From Pseudomonadota bacterium (GTDB lineage Bacteria; Desulfobacterota; Binatia; Binatales; Binataceae): a stretch of 64,000 nucleotides of DNA. Where the stretch lies: positions 1 to 64,000 of the forward strand of contig JAJPIG010000015.1 in the NCBI GenBank assembly GCA_021324855.1, written 5' to 3'. This document shows positions 27,142 through 35,660 of the stretch, one piece after another. Every line of letters begins with the position of its first letter. Within the stretch, counting starts at the first letter, position 1. Made by a program: the position numbers and the translations under genes. The notes under the pieces are model-generated. The model searched no databases and was not told where the DNA came from. It worked only from the letters and a program-made list of their open reading frames with translations.

Positions 27142-27588
27142 GTGCGCGCGATTGTTCAACGCGTAAGCCGCGCCGAAGTCCGCATCGACGGCAGAAGTAT
27201 CGCGCAAATCGGCGCCGGCCTCGCTGTCCTGCTCGGCGTGGCGCGCGGCGACCGTGAGGCGGACGCAGCGACGATCGCCGATCGGATCATCGGCATGCGC
27301 ATTTTTGCCGATGCTGACGGCAAGATGAACCTCGCGCTCGGCGCGGTCGGCGGCGCGATGCTGGTCGTGTCGAACTTCACCTTGCTCGCGGACACATCAC
27401 ACGGCCGCCGCCCATCGTTCATCGAGGCCGCCGCGCCCGACGACGCCCGTCGCTTGTACGCACATTTCATCTCGCTCGTCCGCGCCGCCGGTGTTAAAGT
27501 TGAGGAAGGCGAGTTCGGCGCGACGATGGAGGTCGAACTCGTAAATCACGGCCCCGTGACGATCATCCTCGACAGCAGGGCGCGCTGA
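27142..27588 (+). CDS. dtd: D-aminoacyl-tRNA deacylase
   Basis: A 148-residue enzyme that removes D-amino acids from tRNA. It starts VRAIVQRVSRAEVRIDG and has NFTLLADTSHGRRPSF in place of the usual SQFTLxxDxxxGxRPSF, so the first catalytic-loop residues read SNFTL. NHGPVTIIL is the C-terminal Gly-cisPro-like motif. GTG at 27142 is preferred because the family begins at this point; ATG at 27130 or 27106 would add residues without homologues. Its stop overlaps the next ATG by one base. Confidence 0.9.
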   Translation: MRAIVQRVSRAEVRIDGRSIAQIGAGLAVLLGVARGDREADAATIADRIIGMRIFADADGKMNLALGAVGGAMLVVSNFTLLADTSHGRRPSFIEAAAPDDARRLYAHFISLVRAAGVKVEEGEFGATMEVELVNHGPVTIILDSRAR

Positions 27589-28079
27589 TGGCTCGTGCAG
27601 GCTTTTACGCGATCGAATCCGGAAAGATTTCGTTCCGCCGCGACGGCAATTGGTACAGCGACGAGGAACGGATCGACAACCCGCGCATCGCGCTGCTTTT
27701 CAGCCGGAGCATCCGTCAGGACCCTGACGGTCGATGGTATCTGCAGGTCGCCGAGGAGCGTGCGCCGGTCACGATTGAGGACACGCCCTACGTGGTGCGC
27801 ACGATCGAACCAGTTGCTGACGGCTGTTTATGCTTGATTCTGAACGATGGCGAAGGCGAACCGCTCGACCCGTCGACCCTCGAGATCGGCGCCGACAATG
27901 TTCTCTATTGCCGGGTCAAGCAGGGACGCTTTCGCGCGCGATTTCTGCGCCCGGCCTACTATCATCTGAGCCGTTATTTCGAGGCGGACGGCGATCGTTT
28001 TTTCCTCCGGATGGCAGACCGCCGTTATCCTTTGCGCAGCGCGCTCCCAGGCGATTCCCAAGTTGAACGATCTTCCTGA
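27588..28079 (+). CDS. DUF1285-like protein
   Basis: A 163-residue cytosolic protein. SFRRDGNWYSDEERIDNPRI, then LLFSRSIRQDPDGRWYLQ and VTIEDTPYVVRTI follow the DUF1285 pattern (dG-W, region before LF, dG-yyL, V-D-P). The function of that family is not known. It overlaps the dtd stop by one base and the proposed trmL start by 17 bases, forming a three-gene operon. Confidence 0.7.
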   Translation: MARAGFYAIESGKISFRRDGNWYSDEERIDNPRIALLFSRSIRQDPDGRWYLQVAEERAPVTIEDTPYVVRTIEPVADGCLCLILNDGEGEPLDPSTLEIGADNVLYCRVKQGRFRARFLRPAYYHLSRYFEADGDRFFLRMADRRYPLRSALPGDSQVERSS

Positions 28080-28554
28080 AACGAGCGGCGCGCCGCTGGT
28101 GAACATCGTTCTGGTGCGTCCCGAGATCCCGCAGAACACCGGCTCGATCGCACGCTTGGCGGCCGCGACGCGCACGCGGCTCCATCTCGTAGGTCCGCTC
28201 GGATATTCGCTTGACGATCGCTATCTCAAGCGCGCCGGCCTCGATTACTGGCCGCTGGTCGATTTGAGAACTTATCCGGGATGGGATGCGTTCGTGGCCG
28301 AGCACGGCGAAGCGCGATGCTGCTTCTATTCGGTCCACGCGCGCCGCTCGTATCTCGAAGCTGATTACCGGCGTGGCGATTTCATCGTCTTCGGCAGCGA
28401 GACCCGCGGGCTCGGCCGCGAGTTTCTGGCTGCGCACGCGGATGCCGCCTATCGCATCCCGATCTTCGAGCCCGGCGTGCGCAGCCTGAATCTCGCCAAC
28501 GCGGTATCGATTGTAGTCTACGAAGCGCTCCGCCAGATGGGCGCGCTCCGCTGA
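28063..28554 (+). CDS. trmL: tRNA (cytidine(34)-2'-O)-methyltransferase, TrmL/SpoU family
   Basis: A 163-residue SPOUT methyltransferase. NIVLVRPEIPQNTGSIARL at the start, IVFGSETRGLG and LNLANAVSIVVYEALRQ at the end are the three SpoU motifs that form the knotted SAM site. The length fits TrmL, which modifies the wobble base of leucine tRNAs. Two starts are possible: TTG at 28063, or GTG at 28099 giving 151 residues, the usual family length. The frame is otherwise certain. Confidence 0.9.
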   Translation: MNDLPETSGAPLVNIVLVRPEIPQNTGSIARLAAATRTRLHLVGPLGYSLDDRYLKRAGLDYWPLVDLRTYPGWDAFVAEHGEARCCFYSVHARRSYLEADYRRGDFIVFGSETRGLGREFLAAHADAAYRIPIFEPGVRSLNLANAVSIVVYEALRQMGALR

Positions 28555-28560
28555 CCTGAA

Positions 28561-29703
28561 TCAGGCGGCCTTCCGCTTGCGCCCGTTGCCGGCCGCCTCC
28601 TTGTCCTTGCGCACGATGAACCGCTTGTCGAGCTTGTTCATCTTTTCGACCACACCGCCGTACTCGAGCTCGCTGTACGGAAGCATCGCCGGACCCGAGA
28701 AGCCCTGGTTGCGGATCTCAGCCGCCTTCTGCGCAGCGTTGTTGCGCACCCAGTCCCAAAACGGATGGTCGAACGCATCGACCGGTTCCGTGAAGCGCCC
28801 ATGGCTGACACTGAAAGCGGCGCAGCTCACGATCGGCGGACCATCGAAGAACGAAATCGTCGAGTTGAGCTTAACCGGCATCAGCGGCCCATGATGACTC
28901 CCGCGCATCGTGCCGGCGACATAGTGTGCGATGCGATAAGGCGACAGCACCTCGCCGGTCGCCGGGAAGTTGCCTTGCGTCCGCACCAGCGCGACCGGAT
29001 CATCCTTGCCCGTGTAGGTGCCCGCGATGTTATGCAGGCGCGAAGTCGAGACCACCGCCGCGATATCGTTGTTGGCGCGCGAGCGCACTGATTCGACTAC
29101 GAAACGCTCGTTGTCGCGCAGCAGGCAGGCGATATCGTAGAGCTCCTCGGGCGCGTTGAGCTCGATAACGCGATCGCCCTCGGTGTGATTCACGTCCATG
29201 ATCGTGAACGTGAAGCCCTGCGACATCTTGGGCGACAGCAGCAATCCCGCGCAGTGCATCGGATCGAGAAACCCAAGATAGAGCGGCAGGTTGTAGGCGC
29301 CGGGATCGGTCTTGTCGGCGGCGAAGAACAGGAACGGCTCGTTCGGCCGCTCTTCGAATTCCATCTCGCACGAAGCCGGCCCAAGGCCGCGCACATTCCC
29401 CGAAAAGGCGTCCTTCAAAAGGTCCTGACCCGCGCCGTAAAGCCCCTGCTCCTTGGCGACTTTGGTCCCGGCCATGAAGGAGTCCCAGGCAAGCTCGTGG
29501 ATTTTCGGATCGTTGACGCCGCGCTCGTGCGACATGAGGATCGCGATGTCGTCGCCGGTCGTGCTGACATAGCAATCGATCAACAGCTTCTTGCCGTTCT
29601 CGCGCACGTGATTTTCGACCGTCGTCTTGAGCCGCGCGCTGGGTTTGATATGGCCGCCGATCGAACCGACATCCGCCTTGATTACCGAAAGTGTGGTTTT
29701 CAT
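28561..29703 (-). CDS. Bifunctional fructose-1,6-bisphosphate aldolase/phosphatase (archaeal type V)
   Basis: A 380-residue enzyme that makes fructose 6-phosphate from triose phosphates in gluconeogenesis. It begins TTLSVIKADVGSIGGHIKPS, the hallmark of the archaeal FBPA/P family, with Mg-binding GDDIAILMSH and FFAADKTDPGAYNLPLY. The tyrosine and Schiff-base lysine fit Y230 and K233 (GTYTGKDDP). The C-terminal KRKRKAA-like tail is basic. This enzyme is common in Archaea and deep-branching bacteria and hints at an autotrophic or gluconeogenic ancestor. It is convergent with trmL. Confidence 0.92.
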   Translation of the reverse strand: MKTTLSVIKADVGSIGGHIKPSARLKTTVENHVRENGKKLLIDCYVSTTGDDIAILMSHERGVNDPKIHELAWDSFMAGTKVAKEQGLYGAGQDLLKDAFSGNVRGLGPASCEMEFEERPNEPFLFFAADKTDPGAYNLPLYLGFLDPMHCAGLLLSPKMSQGFTFTIMDVNHTEGDRVIELNAPEELYDIACLLRDNERFVVESVRSRANNDIAAVVSTSRLHNIAGTYTGKDDPVALVRTQGNFPATGEVLSPYRIAHYVAGTMRGSHHGPLMPVKLNSTISFFDGPPIVSCAAFSVSHGRFTEPVDAFDHPFWDWVRNNAAQKAAEIRNQGFSGPAMLPYSELEYGGVVEKMNKLDKRFIVRKDKEAAGNGRKRKAA

Positions 29704-29783
29704 GGAAATCTACCTCCGAGGGGTCCCGATAGCTCTTTCAAAATTGATGCCGGCGCGCTTTCGCGCGACAGCCCCCGAGCGCG

Positions 29784-30050
29784 CTAATGTCGGCTCATCG
29801 AGCAGCCGTTGCATCCTCCCGAGCATCCACGGCTCGGCGGCGCGCCGAACTCATAACCCAGCGTCTCGAGTTCATTAACCGGCGCCCAGCGCACCCCCTC
29901 GACCACGTGATCGCAATGCACGCAGGCCCGCTGCTCCTGCCCCGCGGGGTCGAACACCACATAGGTCAGCACCGTCTCGCCACAATTCACGCACGAAGCC
30001 AGCGGAAAGCTGGACGACTCGGCCGATGACTCACGCATATCGAAAGACAC
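29784..30050 (-). CDS. Small zinc-ribbon protein
   Basis: An 88-residue protein with two CxxC knuckles (CVNCGETVLTYVVF, then ACVHCDHVV) spaced like a zinc ribbon, and a second cysteine cluster at the C-terminus (CSGGCNGCSM). Such tails can bind iron-sulfur clusters or metal. It lies upstream of the FBP aldolase/phosphatase on the same strand, with about 80 bases between. Function is unknown. Confidence 0.65.
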   Translation of the reverse strand: MSFDMRESSAESSSFPLASCVNCGETVLTYVVFDPAGQEQRACVHCDHVVEGVRWAPVNELETLGYEFGAPPSRGCSGGCNGCSMSRH

Positions 30051-30093
30051 TGATGTTTATATCACTTATTCTAACCGAGGCAATTGTTCGACC

Positions 30094-30903
30094 ATGAACT
30101 CTGCTAATCCATTCATCCGCGCTATCGCCACGAGACTCAAGCGCCGCGCAAACCAACGTTGGCGTTTGTCGTTGGATGAAGTCCGGCCGCTGCGCGACCG
30201 CGTAGGATGGTTCTTCATCAGCATCGGAATCACCACGGGAAAAGCGCGGCATCATGGCGGACCGGCGATGACCGCGATCGTGAGTTCGGGAGGACGCGGC
30301 GTGAAGCCGTGGATTGAAGCGCGCTTCCATCCGACGATCGAGATCAACGGCGGGACGATGAGGACGCGCGACGACGGGATCGAGGATGAACTGATCGCGA
30401 TCATGGGTGAGGTCATCCCGCCCGGCGGCCACCTGATGATCGATTACGAGAGCGCCGGACAGGAAATGACCATGGCGGAGCTTCAGCACGGAATTCCGCC
30501 CGCAGCGACGTCGCTCGGCGCGCGGATGCTGGCGGCGGGCTTCATCGGTGAATTCAAAGATTGGTATTTCTCCGAAGGCGGCCACGAGGGGCCCCGCAAG
30601 CTCCAGGCGAACAAGCCGCCCGACGCGAGCGCAGCGCGCCGCGCGATCGAGAATCGCATCCGCGAGCTCGGCGACTTCGAAACCAGCGCGTTGCGGCATT
30701 CCGATGACCCGGCGCTGCGCAATGCGCTGATATCCGCCCACCGCCGAGCTGAAATACTTATCGATCATCTCAGTGCCCGCCGTTCTGCACGGCAGACGAT
30801 CGAGTCACTATCGATAATCGACTTCAGTTCCGCGAGTAAGGCTCGCCCAGCGCGCTCGGCGGGCGCGCGTCGCCGCCGACTCCCGCCAGCACCATCACGG
30901 TGA
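30094..30903 (+). CDS. DUF1122-like protein
   Basis: A 269-residue protein. The middle part reads like the DUF1122 family: IPPGGHLMIDYESAGQEMT, then LQHGIPPAATSLGARMLAAG and FKDWYFSEGGHEGPRKLQ, where the last two are the clearest landmarks. That family is poorly characterised and found in archaea and a few bacteria. The C-terminal 50 residues are basic and low-complexity and lie antisense to the end of the ABC permease for 80 bases, so the true stop may be unusual in evolution. Divergent from the zinc-ribbon gene. Confidence 0.65.
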   Translation: MNSANPFIRAIATRLKRRANQRWRLSLDEVRPLRDRVGWFFISIGITTGKARHHGGPAMTAIVSSGGRGVKPWIEARFHPTIEINGGTMRTRDDGIEDELIAIMGEVIPPGGHLMIDYESAGQEMTMAELQHGIPPAATSLGARMLAAGFIGEFKDWYFSEGGHEGPRKLQANKPPDASAARRAIENRIRELGDFETSALRHSDDPALRNALISAHRRAEILIDHLSARRSARQTIESLSIIDFSSASKARPARSAGARRRRLPPAPSR

Positions 30904-31735
30904 GCGCGTAAGGGAGCGCGAGAAAAAGCTGATAGGGAATGGCGGTGCCGAGCGCCTGCAAGGCGAACTGCAGCGACATCGCCGCGCCGAACAGGAGCGA
31001 TGCCGCCAGCAATCCCCACGCATTCCATCGCCCGAGAATCACCACCGCGAGCGCGACGAAGCCGCGCCCGGCCGAGATGCCCTCGACGAAAGTGTCAGCG
31101 TAGCTGAGCGTCAGATACGCGCCGGCAAGGCCGCTCAGCACGCCCGAGGCGAGCAGCGCGCCCCATCGCAAGGCGAAGACGTTCAAGCCCAATGCGTCGG
31201 CCGCCTCGGGACGCTCGCCTGCCGCGCGAAGCTTGAGACCCATGCGTGTGCGCCTGATAAACCATCCGACGATCGGCACCAGGATCATCGCGAGATAAAC
31301 CAGCGCGTCGCGATTGAACAGCGCCGGTCCGACGATCGGAATTCGCGCAAGCGGCCCCAAACCGATTCGCGGCAGCGGCACGATCGTGAACGCGCGCCCC
31401 GTGACGCCGAACAAGCGCCGGTAGAAAACTCCGGTTACGCCGAGCGCGAGAATATCGAGCGCGGTGCCGGCGACCACCTGGTTGACAGCGAGGTTCACGA
31501 CCATCACGGCGAGCAGCGCGTTGATCGCAACGCCGGCCATGACTCCGCATAGCAATCCCAAAAAAAGACTGTGCATAAAAAAGGCCGCGGCGAGAGCGAA
31601 AAAGGCCCCGGTGAGCATCGCGCCCTCGATTCCGATATTCAGCACGCCGCTGCGCTCGACGATCAGTTCGCCGAGCGCAGCGAGCAGGATCGGCGTCGCC
31701 ATGCTGACGGTCGAAAACAGGAGCGCCTCAAGCAT
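30824..31735 (-). CDS. ABC transporter permease, nucleoside/simple-sugar type (second permease)
   Basis: A 303-residue permease of the BPD_transp_2 family with about eight to ten membrane helices. SGVLNIGIEGAMLTGAFFAL is the family hallmark, and GLKLRAAGERPEAADALGLN is the coupling loop. Such permeases pair with a second one to import nucleosides or purine-like compounds in BmpA/YufOPQ systems. The ATG at 31735 overlaps the stop of the upstream permease by a few bases. Its last 80 bases overlap the opposite-strand DUF1122-like gene. Confidence 0.88.
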   Translation of the reverse strand: MLEALLFSTVSMATPILLAALGELIVERSGVLNIGIEGAMLTGAFFALAAAFFMHSLFLGLLCGVMAGVAINALLAVMVVNLAVNQVVAGTALDILALGVTGVFYRRLFGVTGRAFTIVPLPRIGLGPLARIPIVGPALFNRDALVYLAMILVPIVGWFIRRTRMGLKLRAAGERPEAADALGLNVFALRWGALLASGVLSGLAGAYLTLSYADTFVEGISAGRGFVALAVVILGRWNAWGLLAASLLFGAAMSLQFALQALGTAIPYQLFLALPYALTVMVLAGVGGDARPPSALGEPYSRN

Positions 31736-32834
31736 CGCGCGCCTCCTCGAAGCCGGCGGGCGGCAGCGTGCATCCGAATCCCGATTCCCCGCGATGCGCG
31801 ACGAAGAGCCCGGCATCGAAAGCGAGCAGGATCAGGATCACGAGCGCCTGAATAACCTGCACCAGCTCCGGCGAGACACCGGCTGCGCGCTGCATCGCCT
31901 GCGATCCGTTGTCGAGCGCGCCGAACAGGAGTGCGCACGGAACGACACCGAGCGGATTGAGCCGCGCCAGCAGCGCGACCGCGATCGCCTCGAAGCCCCA
32001 TCCCGGCGAGAGTGTCTCGTACAGTCGATGAGTGATCGCGGCGACCTGCACCGCGCCGCCGAGGCCGGCGAGCGCCCCCGAGAGCGCCATCGTGCCGACC
32101 GTCAACGTACCGATCCCGATGCCGAAGAAGCGCGACGCGCGCGGATTGCGCCCGAGCGCGCGGAGCCTGAGTCCGATCGTCGTGCGATAAAGGAGCACGA
32201 AGCTTGCGATGGCAAGGATGACAGCGAGCAGCATCCCGAGGTTCAGCCGACTCGGCGCGAAATAGAGATGAAGCTCGGCGGCCGCGGCGATCGGCGCACT
32301 CTTCGGATACGCGCCGCCGGGTTCGATCAGCGGTCCGTGCACCGCCCAGCTTAGAATCTGCAGGGCGATGAAGTTCATCATGATCGTGCTGATGATCTCG
32401 TTGACATGGCGCGCGCTCTTGAGCCATCCGGCGAGCCCGCCCCACAGTGCTCCGCCCATGAAGCCGCCCGCCAACATCGCGAGAATCGCGATCGGATGAG
32501 GCCAGCTTCCCAGCCTCGGGCCGAGAGCGCCGGCGGCCAACGCGCCCACGATCAACTGGCCCTCCGCGCCGATGTTCCAGAGTGCGCCCTCGAACGCGAT
32601 CGAGATCGCAAGCCCGGTGAAGACCAGCGGCGTGGCCTTGACGATGGTTTCGGTGAACGCGAGCCGGTTGCCGAACGCGCCTTCAATCAAGGCCCCGAGC
32701 ACCGCGACCGACGACGCGCCGAGTGCGAGCAGAATGATCGCGATCAGCGCGAAAGCGCACGCCAGCGCCGCGAGCGATTTGACCAGCGCCGCCATCGCGA
32801 ATCCGGCCCGGCGATGCGCCGCGATCAGCGCCAC
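31728..32834 (-). CDS. ABC transporter permease, nucleoside/simple-sugar type (first permease)
   Basis: A 368-residue permease. The N-terminal helix is followed by ETIVKATPLVFTGLAISIAF, NIGAEGQLIVGALAAG and NEIISTIMMNFIALQIL, typical of YufP-like permeases, and GLRLRALGRNPRASRFFGI as coupling loop. It overlaps the ATPase gene by about ten bases and the second permease by eight, so the three are cotranslated. Confidence 0.88.
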   Translation of the reverse strand: MALIAAHRRAGFAMAALVKSLAALACAFALIAIILLALGASSVAVLGALIEGAFGNRLAFTETIVKATPLVFTGLAISIAFEGALWNIGAEGQLIVGALAAGALGPRLGSWPHPIAILAMLAGGFMGGALWGGLAGWLKSARHVNEIISTIMMNFIALQILSWAVHGPLIEPGGAYPKSAPIAAAAELHLYFAPSRLNLGMLLAVILAIASFVLLYRTTIGLRLRALGRNPRASRFFGIGIGTLTVGTMALSGALAGLGGAVQVAAITHRLYETLSPGWGFEAIAVALLARLNPLGVVPCALLFGALDNGSQAMQRAAGVSPELVQVIQALVILILLAFDAGLFVAHRGESGFGCTLPPAGFEEARDA

Positions 32835-34252
32835 TTTCCCGCCATCAGGATGCCGAGCCGTTCGGGTTCGCGTTCGTCTGCGCCGAGCGCGCGGATTCGT
32901 CCTGCGTTCATCACATAAATACGGGTCGAAAGGGCGAGCAATTCGTCAAGATCGCTGGAAATTAAAAGCACCGCGCCGCCTTGCGCGGCAAAGCCGGTCA
33001 GCGCCCTGCAGACTTCGGCGGTGGCGGCGAGGTCGAGACCGCGGCATGGATTATGGGCCACGATCGCGTGCGGCTCAGAGGCAAGCGCGCGGGCGACCGC
33101 CAGTCGTTGCCGATTACCGCCGGAGAGCGCAGAAGCCGGTAGATTCGGGTCGGACGGACGTATCGAAAAGCGCTCGAGGAGCACGCCGGCGAAGCGCATC
33201 GCGCCGGCGCGCCTGATCCACCCCGCGCGGCTGAAGCGCTTCACCAGCGGCCGCGAGAGCATCAGGTTCTCCCAGATCGCGAGCGGCAGAACGAGCCCGT
33301 CGAGGTCGCGATCCTGCGAGATAATCGCCAGCCGCCGGGTACGAACCGCGCCGGCTGTGGGCCGCCGCACGCCAGCGATGATCTCGACCAGCTCGGCCTG
33401 TCCGTTGCCCTCGACGCCTGCGATGCCGACGATCTCGCCCGGCGCGACGGCGAGGGCGACGTGGTCGAGGATGCACCGGCCGTGTTCATTGAGCGTGACA
33501 TCGACCAGCTCGAGCTGCGCGCTGCCGGCGTGGCCGAGATGCGACGGCATTTCGTGCGTCGGCGACAGTTCGCCAATCATCAGCCGCGCCAGCTCGGCCG
33601 CGCCGGTCTCCGATGCCGCCATCGACGCCATCACGCGGCCGCGGCGGAGCACGGTCACGCGATCGGCGACCGCGAGCGCCTCGTCGAGCTTGTGCGTGAC
33701 GAGAATCACGCTCCGGCCTTCGTCGCGAAGCGCGCGCAGCAAGGCGAGGAAAGCGGCCACTTCGGAGGGCGCGAGCACGCCGGTCGGCTCATCGAGGATC
33801 AGCACGCGCGGCTCGAAGCCAAGCGCCATCATCAGCTCGAGCCGCACGCGCTCGGCGAGCGCGCACTGTTCGACCAGCGTACCCGGCGCGGGCAATTCGA
33901 AGCCGAGCCGCGCGGCCCGCTCGCGCGCCGCGTCGGCCGTGCTCGACCTGCCGCCGAGCGCGAGATTCTCCTCCCAGGTGAACCGCTCGAACAGCATCGG
34001 GCTCTGATGCACCGCGGCGATGCCGGCGTCAAGCGCATCGCGCGGCGATCCGGGCCGCAGCGCGATGTCGTCCAGCGTGACCGAGCCCGCATCGGGACGC
34101 GTCGCGCCCACCAGCACGCGCATCAGCGTGGTCTTGCCGGCGCCGTTCTCGCCAAGCAGCGCGTGAATCTCACCCGGCGCGACTTCGAAGTCGACCGCGT
34201 CGAGGGCGATGGTTGCGCCGAAGCGCCTGGTTATGGAACGCGCCCGAAGCAA
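32825..34252 (-). CDS. ABC transporter ATP-binding protein, tandem domain (nucleoside/sugar type)
   Basis: A 475-residue protein with two ABC domains. The first has Walker A GENGAGKTT (34-42) and a signature region with the Walker B LILDEPTGVLAP. The second has a degenerate P-loop (GVEGNGQAEL) and an intact LSGGNRQR signature, the pattern of MglA/YufO ATPases. The start is a TTG adjacent to the cca stop; it gives MLRARSITRRFG, a normal beginning. No substrate-binding lipoprotein gene (BMP family) is beside the three transporter genes. Confidence 0.9.
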   Translation of the reverse strand: MLRARSITRRFGATIALDAVDFEVAPGEIHALLGENGAGKTTLMRVLVGATRPDAGSVTLDDIALRPGSPRDALDAGIAAVHQSPMLFERFTWEENLALGGRSSTADAARERAARLGFELPAPGTLVEQCALAERVRLELMMALGFEPRVLILDEPTGVLAPSEVAAFLALLRALRDEGRSVILVTHKLDEALAVADRVTVLRRGRVMASMAASETGAAELARLMIGELSPTHEMPSHLGHAGSAQLELVDVTLNEHGRCILDHVALAVAPGEIVGIAGVEGNGQAELVEIIAGVRRPTAGAVRTRRLAIISQDRDLDGLVLPLAIWENLMLSRPLVKRFSRAGWIRRAGAMRFAGVLLERFSIRPSDPNLPASALSGGNRQRLAVARALASEPHAIVAHNPCRGLDLAATAEVCRALTGFAAQGGAVLLISSDLDELLALSTRIYVMNAGRIRALGADEREPERLGILMAGKWR

Positions 34253-35587
34253 TCAGGCGGCGTTATGCGGCTGCGGCGGACGATAATGGCTCGTGACGTA
34301 GGCCAGCGCCGCCTCGCGAGTGGAGATCGCGCCGTCGAGCTGCTGATCCTCAACGTCCTTGAGGATGATCCTGAATTCGGGGCCAGGGGTGAAACCGAGT
34401 CGGATAAGATCGTTGCCGCTGACCAGGCGGGGCGGCCGAATCTCGTGTTCGCTCATCCGCGCCATCGCGTGGCGGCAGAAATGATAGAAGCCGAGATAGG
34501 AGCTGGAGGCGAGCGCGTCGATGCGGGCGAGCTCGAGCAGCTCTTCGAACCCGTCCTCGGCAAGCATCCGCTTGAGCGTCGCCGGGCGCATCCGCGGCGC
34601 CATCGTGAGCCGCAGATGATAGCGCACCAGGTACGCGACCCGCTCCTGGATGAAGCGCGAGCGCCGGAGCCGATTCATCACGCCCGCCGCGACCAGCGCG
34701 CCCTGCTCGGTATGGCCGTAGTAGGTGATCTTGCCGTCAATCTCGGCGCGGGTCTGCGGCTTCGCGATGTCATGCAGCAATACGCCGAAAGCGAGCGTCT
34801 CGGCGCATCCCGGCGGCAGCATCGAGAGCATCAGCCGCGTATGCACGTACACATCGCCCTCGGGATGGAAGTTCAGCGGCTGTTCGCATCCGACCAGCGG
34901 CATCACCTCGGGGAGCAGCGTTTCCACGAGTCCGCCTTCCATCATGAGGTCGAGCCCGCGCGCTGCGCCGCCTTCGGTCATAATCATGACCAGCTCTTCG
35001 CCGATGCGCTCGGCGGAGACGGTCGCGACGGTCGGCGCGGCGCGTTTGATCGCGGTCCAGGTGGCGGGATCGATCGCGAAGTTGAGCCGCGCGGCGAAGC
35101 GGACCGCGCGCAGGATGCGCAGTCGATCTTCCTCGAAGCGTTCGTAGACGTTGCCGATTGCGCGGATGAGTCCGGCGCGCAGGTCGCGCATTCCGCCGAC
35201 CAGATCGATCACGCGCCCGCTTTCGAGATCGAGGTACATTCCGCCGATCGTGAAATCCCGGCGCATCGCGTCTTCCTCGATAGTGCCGAAGCGCACCGCC
35301 GACGGACGCCGGCCGTCGAGATAGGGCGCATCGGCGCGGAAGGTTGCGACCTCGAAACTGTCGCCGTCGACGATCACCACGATCACGCCGAAGCGCGCGC
35401 CCACCGCGACCGTCCGCTCGAACATCTGCTGGACGACCTCGGGACGCGCATCGGTCACGATATCGTAGTCTTTTGGCTCGACGCCTAGGACGCGGTCGCG
35501 CACGCATCCGCCTGCCAGGTAGGCCTTGAAGCCGGCCTGATGGAGCCGGCGGATGATGGCGAGCGCTTTTTCCTCCTTGGCGGACAT
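34253..35587 (-). CDS. CCA tRNA nucleotidyltransferase / poly(A) polymerase family with HD domain
   Basis: A 444-residue protein. The nucleotidyltransferase head shows YLAGGCVRDRVLG and KDYDIVTDARP (the DxD metal pair), then RRDFTIGGMYLD and EDRLRILRAVRFAARLNF, all class II tRNA nucleotidyltransferase motifs. The C-terminal part has an HD phosphohydrolase-like region (LLHDIAKPQTR, GHTEQGALVA). It either adds CCA to tRNA or polyadenylates RNA; both window tRNAs already encode CCA. The start ATG at 35587 (MSAKEEKALAII) is chosen over earlier ATGs that extend through an unlikely N-terminus. Confidence 0.9.
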   Translation of the reverse strand: MSAKEEKALAIIRRLHQAGFKAYLAGGCVRDRVLGVEPKDYDIVTDARPEVVQQMFERTVAVGARFGVIVVIVDGDSFEVATFRADAPYLDGRRPSAVRFGTIEEDAMRRDFTIGGMYLDLESGRVIDLVGGMRDLRAGLIRAIGNVYERFEEDRLRILRAVRFAARLNFAIDPATWTAIKRAAPTVATVSAERIGEELVMIMTEGGAARGLDLMMEGGLVETLLPEVMPLVGCEQPLNFHPEGDVYVHTRLMLSMLPPGCAETLAFGVLLHDIAKPQTRAEIDGKITYYGHTEQGALVAAGVMNRLRRSRFIQERVAYLVRYHLRLTMAPRMRPATLKRMLAEDGFEELLELARIDALASSSYLGFYHFCRHAMARMSEHEIRPPRLVSGNDLIRLGFTPGPEFRIILKDVEDQQLDGAISTREAALAYVTSHYRPPQPHNAA

Positions 35588-35660
35588 CGAGGGAGCCCCG
35601 GAAATCAGTCTACGCGGCGCGCACGTCGCTTCGCCATACCGTCCGCCATTACGGGACGAA

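Noticed and set aside
33461-35488. 675-codon open frame opposite the ABC ATPase and CCA enzyme
   Set aside because: It is the antisense of two clearly recognised genes, is rich in Arg, His and Gly, and matches no family; long antisense frames are expected in GC-rich DNA.
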